DNA of 49,674 bases. It comes from Ichthyophthirius multifiliis. Taxonomy: Eukaryota > Ciliophora > Oligohymenophorea > Hymenostomatida. Location of the stretch: assembly GCF_000220395.1 (NCBI RefSeq), contig NW_004087533.1:1-49674 (forward strand), in the 5' to 3' direction. A model generated the notes under the pieces. It made no database searches, had not been told where the DNA came from, and worked only from the letters and a program-made list of their open reading frames with translations. This document shows, one piece after another, positions 24,478 through 37,187 of the stretch. Within the stretch, counting starts at the first letter, position 1. Each line of letters begins with the position of its first letter. Made by a program: the position numbers and the translations under genes.

Positions 24478-27400
24478 ATGGAAAGAAAGAATTATTAGTA
24501 TAAGAAATAATTTTTTTTAATGTTATACATTTAAGAATAATTTAAATTATTAATTATGTTTATAAATAGAAAAATAAAAAGAATAATAAAAATAATAAAA
24601 TAAAAATATATATAATTTAAATAATATAAATAATTAAAATAGTAATAATAATAATAATAAATATAAAAATAATAATAATAATAATAATAGTAATAATAAT
24701 AATAAAAATAATAATAATAATAATATATAATATTCATAATTACTAATTAATAACTTAGATAATAATAAAAATGATAATACTTTAATTATAGACGAAAAAT
24801 TTATAATATATTTAGAATTAAAAAAAGAAATTGAAATTAAATATATAACTAAATTTGAATAATCTATATTTTAAGATTATAATATATAAAAATAACAAAT
24901 ATTAATTTATATCCCTAAAAATAAAGTAATCTTTTATAAAAATTCAAAAAATAATATGAAGAAAAATGAAAATTAAATTAAATCTATATAAATAAAAGAA
25001 GAAATTAATTGGATGTTTGAAATGGAATAAAAAAAATATGATATAGATTAAAATATTTAAATAATGTAAAAAATATTTAAAATTATATAAAATAAATATA
25101 TTTATATTTTGAAAATATACATTATAAAAAATATATGTAAATTAAAAATTTTTATTTAAAATATATAAATATATATATATATATATATTTATACATATAT
25201 ATCTAGAAATATTTAGAAGATTTCATTAATATTAATATATCAAAAGATAGATAGATTAACATATAATAATAAAAACATGAATAAAATTAAATATTTATAT
25301 TTCCATGTATTAAATAAATTACTTAAAATTTAAAAAAATAAGAATTATAATCAATAGTTTAAAATAATGTAAATAATTAATAGTTTTAATTTGTTAAATA
25401 ATAATCTGATTTTTTTAAAAATGACTAAATTAACTAATAAGCTAAAGAAAGTATTGTTGTTGGATCTTAATAGTAAAAAATTTTTGATTATTCAAAAAAT
25501 GATAGAAATAAAAAATTTGAAAATGCTTGGGAATATAAATTTTAAAAATTATAAGATGATATAATATAATTATGTAATAATTCGAAAGAAAATATACCTA
25601 AACTATGGCTATAAATGTTCAGTTTAATAGGTTAGTTTAGAGAAAAAGCAGAATAGACTGTAATAGAAATAGTATAGGAGCTTATATTTCCAGAAGGAAA
25701 TTGTAAATTTAATAAATTAGAATAAGGAAACCCTTATTTAAATTTATAAGAAAACGAAGAAGAATAAATATATATACATAATAATATGATTATAAGATTA
25801 AGTTATATAAAAGAAAATAAAAACTAAATAAAAAAAAGCAGTAGTTCATATAATGATTTTAGCTTTAAATGTCTTTCAAATGAATTCAGAGCATATAATA
25901 TGTTAGCTGACTGCCTTTTTTTATTAAAAAAAGAACTTTAGTTTAAATTTTAAGTACCTTTAGTATGTTTAGTGGATTATATGGGATTTAAAGCTTTGTG
26001 TATGGGTATTATACCTATAGATTTTAAATAAAGTCTGAAAATAGGGGTTTACGAGAGTGAGTTTTTATAAAATAATGAATTAAATAAAGATTTGGAGTTT
26101 TTAGGAAAAATACTGAATTTAAAAAAGGGAGAATTTTTAGGGAAAAATAATGAAAAAATAAATACTTATTTGGGCTTTTTTACTGAAATTCATTTAGTTT
26201 AATAGGATAAATGGGACAATATATCTAAATTATTAATTTAATAATAATAATAATTGGTGGAGGAGAAAAATCAAAAATTTTATATACTGAAAGTTTAGAA
26301 TTTAATTCCTTTGTAATTTTCGCAAAAAATTAATTAAAAAAATTTTGATTTTTCGAAGTAATTTAGACCAGAATTTATATCAAATTTCATTTCTGGGTAA
26401 ATTTCTAATTGCGCATTTTTAAATCCAGATAAGTCTTAGGAATAAAAAATGGAAGATTTATAAAATTTAGAGTTTTCATAGTACTTAACGAATAATTTAA
26501 TTCCGGAATTTATCAAAAAGTTAGAAAAAATGCAGTTCTTAGTATATGATTCAGCATCTATTAGTTAAGTTTTCCATTAAAATGGAATAAATTTAAGATT
26601 TATGGGCTTTGTGGCTAAATAGACAAGTCTTCCGCATATTTCAAATATTTTATTAAGCGAAATGATAGCAAGAAGTGCCAAAAAAATTTTTAGATTTGAG
26701 TTAGGACAGTTTCATATTTTACATTTTAAATAATAAATAAATTAATAAATTTAAGATTATATAAAAAAATATAAAAAAATAAGCAAAAAAAATAAAAAGA
26801 AGGACAAAATAAAGATATAAATAAAGAATATATTAAAAAAATAGATAAAATAAAAGAATTAGATATAGAAGTAAAAAAAATAGCAGTGGATTATTTAAAT
26901 TTAATATTTGGATAACCAAAAGATATAAAAATAGAAGAAATTAAATAATTAAAAGGCTTTTTACGAGAATAATTATAAAATGAATATAATGAATCTTAAG
27001 AGATAATAAATTTCTGGAATAATATACTCGCAAAATAAGTTAAAGAAGATTTTAATTATGATATAGGTCCATATCCAGTTTAGAATATAAAAGGTGCTTT
27101 ATTTCATTCTATATGTTTTCATTTAAGACTTAAATTAAAATACGATTAATCTATTTTAGATATTTAAGGTTTAAGGCCTTTTAGTCTTGAAAATTTTATC
27201 GAAATAATTGCTTTTTCGAAAGTTTACAATTTCCCTTGCTCTCCTTTATAAATAATGGCCTAAAAATGGAAAGAATATTAATAAACTAACAATATTAACT
27301 TATGTTTGAAATCTCTTAATATTCAATTAAAAATTACATAAGAAATTTTCCAAAAATGTAAAAGATTACATGGTCCTATGCCTGAATATTTTATATTATC

Positions 27401-28898
27401 TGAATTCGCATAATGTTATATTTAATTATAAAATTATAAACTATCAAAAATGCTTGCTGAATAAGCATTAGAAAAACACCTAAATTTCATGTTTCTGGTC
27501 TAAAATGTTTATCTATTTTAACCACTTGTTCATATTTTATTACTTTAAAAGAAGTTTAAAAACATATAGAAACGTTCCACTCTGAAAACTATAATATAGA
27601 TTAAGAAAGTGCTAAGTATTTTGAATAATCATTAGTTATTATAGATTTTCATTTAGGAAATTATCACCCTTTAATAGCCAGTTTGTATTGCTAATAATAT
27701 TTATCGATTTCTAATAAATGTGAGTCTTAAAGATTAAAACTTTTAAGAAATGCTTTACTTTGTTGTTGTAGGTCTTTAGGTAATAATCATATGCAAACAG
27801 CAGATATTTATGAATAAATAGCAGATCATTTATATTCTAATTCATAAATTAAATAAAGCCTTAGCTATTTAGAAAAAGCATTTGTAATATATGAGGCTGA
27901 ATATGGTAAAAAATCACCTTTTTTAGCTAAGTTTTGTTATAAATTTAGCGAAAAATGCCTAAAAAAAGGTAAACATAGATATACTTTTTTATATATATAT
28001 ATATATATAAAGGATATATTGAATAAGCTTTAGAATATAGTAGTATAGCTTTTTAAATATTCGAAAATGAAGAAGGAGAATATTATTTTTCTTGTTTAGA
28101 ATGTGCTTTTATTGTATCTTAAAGTACTCTTTTATTAAAAGATAATGATGAGAAGTCATTATTTTATTTAGAAAAAATGTGGGATATTATCGAAAAATAT
28201 TGTATTAATGAAAAGGATTAATTTATAATAGAAAAAATATATTTTATTATTAAAAATATTGTTAGATTGTATTTATTAAAATTAGAACCGGAAAAGAAAA
28301 ACTACTTATTTAAAATTCTTTATGCTTTTAAATAAGAATAAGACTTCGAAAAGTCTAATAGGGAAAATCCGTCCGTATAAGCCTATTATGAGTTTTTGTA
28401 AATGGAAAAAAATAATGATTAGTCATTTACTAATTTAGATCAGAAAAATTAAGTAAATAAGAAAATTTAATTAGTTTTTATATTTAAATATAAATAGATT
28501 AAACCTGATATTAAAAAATCATAAAATTTAATTAATTAAATATAAAATAATATGGATGATTAAGATTAAAATAGTAAAAATTCAATATAAGAAATAAAAG
28601 AAAATAAGTCAACAATAGTTGAATCTCCTAAAAATATATGGATTAATAATTTTAAAATATTTTTAAAACGGAATAATTTAATGAAAATTTAGATATAAAC
28701 AAATAAAAATAAAGATATTTAGAAATTATATAAATTATTAGAAATATATGTAGAAAATATAAAAATGTGCATGAAATGGTAGATAATATGATAAATAATA
28801 TAAATAAACTATTCTAGGAATTATATTATTCAAGAAAATTTTTTATTGATTTTAAAAATATAATTAATAGTATAGAAATATATGAAGATAAAAATAGG

Positions 28899-28937
<39 letters not shown>

Positions 28938-29270
28938 TATATATGTTTAGTAATTATAAAATTTTGTCTAATTAAATTTAACAAGAAATTAATAATAATA
29001 GAATTTAATAATATTGATACTAATTCATAATATGTATATTAGTTTTTACAAGATAATTATGATTTTTAGAATTAAAATGATTTATATAATAAATAAATAA
29101 ATGATAATTTCAGAGGGTTTTTATTTTTTTTTTATATATTTTATTTTTTTTATATTAGAGCTATTTATTTATTTTAATAAATGATATTTTTATTTGGGGA
29201 AATATTTTTTTATGATGTTCTTGTCTAAAATGTATATTGTTCTTTAGAATAATAAAATTATTGTTCATGA
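24478..29270 (+). CDS. Clustered-mitochondria (CLU/CLUH) family protein with TPR tail
   Basis: CLU proteins bind mRNAs for mitochondrial proteins and keep mitochondria dispersed. The first ~300 residues are Q/N/K-rich low complexity (AAT/TAA repeats at 24640-24725). The CLU domain follows: VDYMGFKALCMGIIPI, FRPEFISNFISG, AFLNPDK, NNLIPEFIKKLE, then VFHQNGINLRFMGFVAK and ILLSEMIARSAKKIFR (compare GINMRYLG and GELITRSAKHIFK). The next block, DFNYDIGPYPVQNIK, matches the post-CLU segment of CLUH. C-terminal TPR helices include DIYEQIADHLYSNSQIKQSL and SYLEKAFVIYEAEYGKKSPF. Introns include 25135-25206, 27970-28004 and a TA-rich one near 28889-28946. One slip lies near 27490. The start and stop are tentative; a TGA at 29268-29270 closes the last open frame. 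Confidence 0.85.
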
Positions 29271-29430
29271 TTTAATATATATTTATATAAAAATATAATA
29301 TCATTTTTGAAAAGTTTGTGTATATACTATATTTTTTATTATTTATATTTACATAAATTAGGATTATTTTTTTTTAAAAAAAAATACTAATTATATAATT
29401 ATTTACGATTTTATATTATTATTTTTAAAT

Positions 29431-32400
29431 TCATTATTTATATAATTAAATCTCATTTTCATTTATATTTAATAAATTTAAAATTTATTGAGTAAGATTT
29501 TCATTTACACTATTCCTATTTAGATAAAAAATAAATAAATATTATAAATGAAATAGATAAATTATATTAATATATATATTAATATATATTAATATATATA
29601 TAATATATATTAATACATATTTATTTATTTTTAAATTCTTTATATATATATTTATTTATAAATATTTATTTATTTGTTACTTTTTATAAAATTCCTATAT
29701 GAAAAGTGTAAAGTAATTTTTAATTTGTTAAAAACACTAAGAAGAATAAAAATCAATCATTTCATCATTGAAAGTATCGCATTCTATATTTTTTTCATCT
29801 AAATTTATAAGATTAATTTCCTAAATTAAAGAATTAGTTAAAAAAGAATTTTATTATTAATTATAGAGTATATCATTTAAATCTTTTATTTAATTTTTTA
29901 AATTTTCTATTTCAAATTTTAGTTCGTCCCTTTATATTTCTTATTTTAAAAGTATGTTTTGAAAATTTCCTACTTAATTCAAGTATTTATTAAGTACGTC
30001 TTTATGTTTATTATTTAACTTTTTTTAATTATTATCATTCAAATGTACTTTATTGAATAAAATCTCGTCTAATAAATTTTCTAGTTTTTAGCTATAAAGT
30101 ATTAAAGATTCAATTTAATAATTTTCTATTATTTCGTGTTTTTTTTATAATTCATTTTATAAATTTTGAATAGTTTTTTAAAGTTTTTCAGTGTTTATTA
30201 TTTAGTTTTCGATTTCTGATTTATAATCAATTATTTAGTTTTTTAAAATTTAATTTTATTCACATACTATTGTTTATTATTATAAAAATTAGAGTTTATC
30301 TTTATAAAAATTATTAATTTTTTCAATATAAGATTATCGTTCTTCTTCAAAGTTTTCGTAGTTTTTCTCTATTTTTTGAATTTAATCTTTTAGGCTTATA
30401 TTTTCTTATATTAAATTTTAATTTAGTGAATTATTTTCAGTTTCTTATTTTAAGTTTTCTATTTATTATTTTAAATTTTAATTTTCATTTTTTATACTTT
30501 ATATTTATTCGTTTAAATTATTTTTCTTTTAATTTTTTAAAGTTTTATTTTTTTCATTTTTTTAATTTTCGGACGAATTTATTACATTATTATTATGCTC
30601 TTTTTCCAAATTTTAGGTTTAAAAGTTTTCTAAATTAGAATTTTAAAGATTTTCTTAGTTTTCCTTTTTGAATTCTACTAATTATTCATTTAAATGTCCG
30701 ATTTATTCTTCTAAAAATCCATTTTTTGGTTAAAAATATCCATTTTATTCTTCGAAAAATTCATTTTTTGGTTAAAAAAATCCATTTTTTTGCTATTCTT
30801 TTAAATTTGAATTTTCCATTTAAAAATCTTGAATTTCTCCTTTTAAATATTCGGTTTTTTCTAGCAAATTTTGTCTTTCTTCTTTTAAATTTTCGTTTTC
30901 GATTTTTAGATTTTCATTTTACTTTTTTAGATATCCATTTTCTTTTTAAAAATCCTCGATTTCTTCTTTATAATATTGAATTTCTTCTTTTAAAATATCT
31001 ATTTGATCCTTTAGGTCTATTTATAATTGTTCATTTTAATTTTCTTTTACTTTTTAAATAAGTTGTTATTCGTTTTGAATGCTTTTGGAATTATGTTATT
31101 GTTTTGTTAGTGTTTCATTTAATATTTATATTTTAAAGTCTTAGTTTAATATTTATATGCTTTGATATTGATCTTATAAATTTTGGATTTCTTTTAAAAA
31201 ATTTTAGTTTTCTAATATTAAATAATCATGTTATGTTTTTAAATTTTTGTTTTCTTTTTATAAATTCTCGATTTCCGTTTGGAATGATTCCTTTTGAGCG
31301 TTTAATTGTTATATTTCGGTTTAATTGTTTTGGAAATTTTATGAAATAATTTTGTAGTTTTCGTTTTCCTTTAAAATTTTTTCTTTTTCATTTAAAAAAT
31401 TTTCCTTTTCATTTAAATTTTTTTCGTTTTCTTTTTTTAAAAATTCTAATTAAAATTAAATTTTTTCATTTTCCATTAAAATTTTTTCCTTTTCATTTAA
31501 ATTTTTTTCTTTTTCTTTTTTTAAAAATTCTAATTAAACTTAAATTTTTTCGTTTTCATTTAAATTTTTTTCTTTTTCCTTTAAAATTTTTTCGTTTTCT
31601 TTTAAAAAATTTTCGTTTTCTTTTTTTAAAAATTCTAATTAAACTTAAATTTTTTCATTTTCCATTTTTAAAATTTGATTTTCATTTAAATTTTTTTCGT
31701 TTTCCTTTAAAAAATTTTCGTTTTCCTTTAAAATTTTTTCATTTTCCTTTAAAAAATTTTCGTTTTCCTTTAAAATTTTTTTATTTTCCATTTTTTGATT
31801 TTCCATTTAAATATTTTAAGTTTCCATTTAGTTTTTTTAAGTTTCCATTTAAATTGTAAGATTTTGGATTTAATTTGTTAATTTTTAATTTTCATTTAAA
31901 AACTCTTCGTTTTAAATATTCAAAAGATTGATTTTTATTTAAAATTCTTCTTCTTTTTTTTCCATTATATTGGCAAATACATTAATTTCTTAAGAGTTTT
32001 CGTTTATTTTTTAAGTTAATAATTGATTTTCTTAATTATATTTTACCTTTTCTTTTTCGAAAAATTCTATCTTTTCATTTAAAATATTCATTTAAGTATC
32101 TTTTTCTGTTTTTTCTTTTTAAAAAATTAAATGTACACTAGCTAATTCTTCTTCTAAATTTTAGTTATTTTTCCTCAATTCTTCATTGTTTTTTTCCAAA
32201 ATCTCCATTTCTTTTTCCAGTTTTCTCTTCTTACTACACACTTCTTAATAATTCTAAATAATTTTCGCATTCTCAGCTTCTAACTTAATATTATTCTATT
32301 AAAATTTCTCGTTATTTTCGGCTAAATTATTAATAGAATTATGTAAATTAGATGTTTATTATATTAAATAACTATTATCTTACGAAAACTATTCATTTAA

Positions 32401-33000
32401 TTATTCTTTTTACATAATTTATTAGTTTTAATTATAAATTTAGACATTTAAAAGGGCATTATCTAATAAAAGCTTGTTTTTAGTATTTGTAAGTTCCTAG
32501 TTTTTAATATCGGCTTCTTTTAGTAAATTTTCGCATTGTTTTAGGGCATTTTCTAGTTTAGTTTTTTCTAAATTAATTCGTTAGTTTAATTGTATGTTTT
32601 CCTATATAATTATTTAATTTTCCTTATTTTTTTCTTCTTTTTCATTTTCATGATTTTCTTGTATTTTTTGAATTTATTTATTTTTTTCTTAAATTAAATT
32701 TGAAAATTCAATATTTTTTAAAAATATATTTTCCAATTTTTCATGAATTAAATTTTTTTATTAATTATTATTTTCGTTGTTTATTTATAAAATCTAGTTA
32801 ATTTTTTATATAAAATAATTATTTTCCTATATTTAAAAATTTAAATCTGATATTATTTTTCCATAATAATCTTCAGTTTAATTTTCTCTATTAATATTTT
32901 TTTAAATTACAATTTAATTATTTTTTGGAGGTAAAGAATTATTCTTTTTATCAGTACTATTACTGGCCTAATTATATTATATATAAATATATATATATTA

Positions 33001-33034
<34 letters not shown>

Positions 33035-33609
33035 TATTTTTATAAAAATATAATTTTTATAAATTTATATGTATATTTTTAATTTTTTTTTTTTACTTCA
33101 GTTTAAAATGTAGATGAGATATTATGATTAGTTTAATTATTATTTTATTATGTTATAATAATTTTTTATTATTCATTATTTAAATATTATATCATTTCTT
33201 CAATATCTGTTTTTCTTTATTTAGTTAGATTTTATTTACTTTTTAAAATATTTTCAAGTTTTGATTTTCTTATTGATAATTCGAAAAAATTATGTATTTA
33301 TTTATTTTGGTTTTTTAATAATTCAATTTCACCTTCTTTTTCTTCTAGGAGATTGTAAAGTTTTTTTATACAAATTTTTCTATCATTTGCTTTTACTTCT
33401 ATTTTATTCAAACTTTTTTTCAGATCTTCCACATGTTTCTATAGTTCATTGTTTTCTTTTTTTTTAAAACTTAAAGGTGACATCTTCTGTTTACTTTCGA
33501 TATTAGAATTGCTATTATTAGTGTTCTCTTTATTGTTTTTTATGTTTTATTGTAAACTTTAACGAAAATTACATATTTAAGTAGGCGATTAGCAAGAAAC
33601 CACATTCAT
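29431..33609 (-). CDS. Long coiled-coil protein with internal tandem repeats
   Basis: Removing introns 32968-33096 and 29516-29680 leaves an exactly in-frame protein of 1294 residues from MNVVSCQSPTQICNFRQSL to TGA 29433-29431. Nearly all of it is Glu/Lys/Asn/Gln/Leu heptad sequence, such as KKLYNLLEEKEGEIELLKNQ and KLEAENAKIIQNYQEVCSKK. Residues ~600-740 (DNA about 31360-31800) are built of short near-repeats on the theme NEKILKENE / NEKNLNENE, and residues ~930-970 repeat GFFQPKNEFFEEQN-like units. The composition is that of a structural rod: a basal-body, ciliary-rootlet or Golgi tether protein would all fit. I cannot name an orthologue, because coiled coils of this type match many families weakly. 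No globular domain or membrane helix was seen. Confidence 0.85.
31360..31800 (-). repeat. Coding tandem near-repeats in coiled-coil gene
   Basis: On the minus strand the units alternate between encoding NEKILKENE, NENFLKENE and NEKIQVQLEFLKK. The longer block ending QLEFLKKE appears four times at about 31430, 31520, 31630 and nearby, pointing to recent local duplication inside the rod. Confidence 0.85.
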
Positions 33610-34340
33610 TTTAGTATTTATATAGGGTTCTTAATTACTTTTAAATTACCAATTATTTATTATTTCTGTATATTTTACAGAATTGCATTATTAAAAACCA
33701 TCTTTTGTCAAACTGATTTCTTTTTTATCATTTAATCTTTATTAATATATATATATATATATATATTTATTATTAATGTATTTATTTTTTACGATAATTA
33801 ATGTACACAAGATCTTTGATTTTATTATTTTGTTTTTGTTTCGGAGATTTTTTTCAAATATGATTATCGAACTCTTGGAGTACTTTTTGAGTTTAAATTT
33901 ATCATTTTTTTTTTTTTTTTCTAAATATTTTTTTTTTTTTAAATTATTAGTAAAAAAAACAAAAAAAAAACAAAAAAAAACAAAAAAAAAAAAACAAAAA
34001 AACAAAAAAAATATTTAAATTAATAATATTTGCATATTTTTATAATTAGATTTTGGAAAAAATACTTTATAATTTATTATTTTTATTAAAAAAAAAATAA
34101 TTAACACAAATATAATTTTTTTTTTAATATTTTAGATAAAATTATAATTATACCTCAAAATTATTGAATTTATTTTTTTTTTATATAAAAAAATATAATA
34201 TTAATTATTATACTAAAATATATCTATATATATATATATAAAAAAAAAAAGGCAAAGTCTATATATATATATATATATAAAAAAAATCAATGTATATTTT
34301 TAGTTATATATATTACTATTTAAATAGTATAAAAATATAA
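33610..34340. other. Low-complexity intergenic region
   Basis: Lies upstream of the coiled-coil gene and downstream of the TPR gene, both on the minus strand. It has a (TA)n run near 33748-33767, T-runs, a remarkable stretch of C-separated A-runs (about 33955-34010) and two (TA)n tracts flanking a GGCAAAGTCTATA segment near 34225-34280. Open frames here are homopolymer artefacts. Confidence 0.6.
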
Positions 34341-36169
34341 TCATTATATATAATTTTGTATACTATCTTAAAATATATTTAGTATTTATGAAAATATTAA
34401 AATACTAAAGGTTAGAACAATCATTATATTATTAAAGTTTATGTTTTTACTTTTTTTGTTTTTTTCTTCTTTGATAAAATCATTATTGCTTTCATCTTAA
34501 TTTTTTTTAGAAAACAATAAATTGATATTTTTTACTATTTGGTCAATAAAAAAATCATTTTGATCAAATTAAACGTTATTCTATATTTCGTCTTCTTATC
34601 TAAAACTATTATTATAATAATTACTTACTAAATTTAAATTATTATTAACAATATTATTATAATAATTATTATTAATAACTACTTATTATTATTAATTTTA
34701 TTTTTTTCCGTTTTATTAAAACTATTGTTAATTAGTTTATTATTCTTATTAGAACCGGTTTTATTAAAATTATTAATAATTATTTTATTCTCCATTTTAG
34801 AATCGGTTTTATTAAAATTATTATTAATTAGTTTATTCTTCGTTTTAGAATCGGTTTTATTAAAACTATTATTAATTAGTTTATTCTTCTTATTAGAATT
34901 GGTTATTTTATTAAATTTATTCAAATTAGATTGTTTATGTATGCTTTTCTTACTAAAAGAAAATGTTTGTTTGTTATTTTTAAATTTCTTCTTTTTATTA
35001 GGTTTAATTTTTTTCTTAAAAATTATTTTTTTTATTAAAATTTTCTTCTTTTTCTTAAATAGACTCATTTTCTTTTTTTTAGTCTTCTTTTTCTTTTCTT
35101 TTTTAATCTTCTTCTTCTTTTTTTTTATTTTCATTATAATTCTATTTATAGGTTTCCTCCTTTTCTTTTTTTTGATTTTCTTTAAAATTTTCTTCCTTTT
35201 CTTTTTTTTGGGTTTCTTCTTTTTTTTGAGTTTCTTCTTTTTTTTGAGTTTCTTCTTTTTTTTTGGTTTCTTCTTTTTTTTGAGTTTCTTCTTTTTTTTG
35301 AGTTTCTTCTTTTTTTTGAATTTCATTAATTTTATTTAGAATTTCGGTTTTTTTAAAGTTTTCGTTTTTTTAACTATTTACTTTTGTTTCAAGATTTTCT
35401 TTTGTTTTTTCTTTCTTTAAATTATTATTATTATCTCCTTCTTCTATATACTTATAATTTTTATAATTCGAACGACTTAATTAGATCCGAATATCTCGAA
35501 TATTCTATTCTTATATATTTCTAAATTATTTTTTTATTTCTTCTTCATCTAAATCAATATCATACATTTAAGCTATTTATTACAATTTCTAACTTGGTTT
35601 ATTAAAATCCAATCTCGAAACCTTTTCTAATTAAATTTTAGCTTACATTGCTTTTTTAAATTATTATTCAAGTTGATCTCTTTCTTTTAGCCGGCCCTAT
35701 TTTTCATATAAAGATAGCATTTCTTTGCTTTTTATATTAATAAAGTCTCCTAAATCGGTTATTTCTTGAGGAATAGAAAGACTTTCGTCTATTTCATATG
35801 AAAGTTCATAATTTAGGTCTGAATAATTCTTATAAATATTAAATTAACTCCAAAACTGTTAAGCTTTTAGATTTTATTCGTTTTAGTTTTAATCATTATA
35901 TTCTAGTTAATTTTTAGTGTTATGTGATTCTTAATTTTATCTAAATTTTTATTAATCTTCTTATTATTTTTAGTAATCATTTTGACATTCTTGTGAATAT
36001 TAAGTATTTTAGTTTGTTTAATTATCTGATATCTTATTATTAGTTTGTTTATTTTATTATTATAAAATGACTTTCTATTGTTAATTTTATACTTCTTTAT
36101 TATAGAAATTATTTGATTATTATTATTAAGGTATTTCTGATGATTATATTTATTATTTATTAATTAATA

Positions 36170-36221
<52 letters not shown>

Positions 36222-36980
36222 TATTATCTTTATTTTGTTTTTCATCCTTTATTTATATATTTTCATCTTGTTGTAATACTTCTATTTATTTAACATTTTA
36301 TTTTTCTACTTAAATTTTAACTTCACTTATTTTCCGATTTGATATTTTATATTTCACCCTATTAAGTTCTTCTATAATAATTTCCTAACAATTATTTCCT
36401 TCTAAATCAATTGATTTCTAATAATCCTTTATAACCTATTTATAATCATCTAAGCTAACATTTTTTTTTTATAAATTAGCCTTTCCTCTCAAATAATAAG
36501 CTTTAGAGCTTTTCGGGTCTAGTTTTATCGCTTAATTGCATGCTTCTTTTGCATACTCTATATATTTTTCAAACATTTTTTTTTTATTTAATTCTATTTT
36601 TAAATAAGCTAGACATATATTTAATAGAGGATTACTTTTAACTTTTTTATTTATTTTTTCTCTTTATCTGTTTTTCCATTATCGTCTATATATTGTAAAT
36701 TATCTTCTGTTAATATATTTTAGTCAGAACTAGTGTTTATTATATATCTAAAAATGGATAAAGCTTATTCATAATGTATAGTTGCCTCTTCGTATTTTTG
36801 GCTTTTGTAAAGAATATTTCCATATTGTTTTAATAAATCGGAAGCAAAATATCTCTAACACATTTATTAAGAACGGACTTGGGTATATTTTTGATAATAT
36901 AGGAGACCTGCTTTTATAAATTAAGGAGAATTTTCAAATATAGAAATTTGTGGTTGATTTTATTATTATTCTTATTTCAT
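34341..36980 (-). CDS. TPR protein with Q-rich middle, peptide repeats and possible tail anchor
   Basis: ATG 36980-36978. The TPR region resembles the TPR half of immunophilin/AIP-type co-chaperones: GLLYYQKYTQVRSQQMCQRY, LLKQYGNILYKSQKYEEATI, PLLNICLAYLKIEL and CNQAIKLDPKSSKAYYLRGK. Such domains often bind the EEVD tail of Hsp90/Hsp70; that partner is inferred. A polyGln run follows (TAA repeats, 36170-36221), then LSIPQEITDLGDFINIKSKE and ERDQLEQQFKKAMQAKIQLE, also TPR co-chaperone-like. Next come about six KKEETQ hexapeptides (35201-35319) and four 16-residue repeats EEQTNQQQFQQNRFQN (34711-34902). A C-terminal hydrophobic segment, MIVLTFSILIFSQILNIF, could anchor it in a membrane, as in FKBP8, though no PPIase domain is seen. 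TGA is 34343-34341. Slips are likely near 36650 and 35200. Confidence 0.75.
34711..34902 (-). repeat. Four 48-bp coding tandem repeats
   Basis: Units begin at 34711, 34759, 34807 and 34855, each exactly 48 bp and differing at a few bases. Read with TAA/TAG as Gln on the minus strand they give EEQTNQQQFQQNRFQN-like units. A second frame is also free of TGA and gives NKLINNSFNKTDSK-like units, so the correct frame depends on a nearby indel. Confidence 0.93.
35201..35319 (-). repeat. 18-bp coding tandem repeats (KKEETQ)n
   Basis: About six 18-bp units encode KKEETQ (one reads KKEETK) on the minus strand. T8 and T9 homopolymers occur in the units, which makes length errors and slippage likely. 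Confidence 0.92.
36170..36221 (-). repeat. (TAA)n tract encoding polyglutamine
   Basis: About 17 perfect TAA triplets on the minus strand. In the TPR gene's frame each reads as Gln, so a simple ATT/TAA microsatellite becomes a polyQ tract under this genetic code. Confidence 0.9.
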
Positions 36981-37187
36981 TTTTTTTACTATATATTTTT
37001 ATTTTTTATATTAAATATTTTTTTCCTCTTTTATTTATTTATTTAAACATATATAAATAATATTAATTTTTTTTGTTTTTTTGTTTACTATAAAATCTAA
37101 TGATTATATAATGTTTTAATATATATTTAAAAGGCATATTTTATAATATATTATAAAAAAATGAATATTATATATATTAAAAAAAAA

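Noticed and set aside
24531-24737. Poly-Tyr open frame on the minus strand
   Set aside because: It is the complement of AAT/TAA repeats in the N-terminal part of the CLU-like gene.
30426-31061. Two + strand Phe/Leu-rich open frames
   Set aside because: They are antisense shadows of the coiled-coil gene, whose minus frame closes exactly after splicing.
33955-34010. Regular A-runs separated by single C, considered as telomere-like or CRISPR-like repeat
   Set aside because: Run lengths are irregular, there are no spacers, and ciliate telomeres of this group are C4A2/G4T2; it is low-complexity DNA.
34679-35326. Minus-strand frame giving poly-Lys repeats (KKKKKL)
   Set aside because: The neighbouring frame gives KKEETQ units that continue smoothly from the TPR part of the gene, with natural Glu/Thr content; the poly-Lys reading is the shifted shadow.
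34725-35339. Long + strand open frame rich in Phe and Leu
   Set aside because: It is the reverse complement of the Lys/Glu/Gln repeat region of the TPR gene on the minus strand; its composition is an artefact of (TTC/TTT)n.
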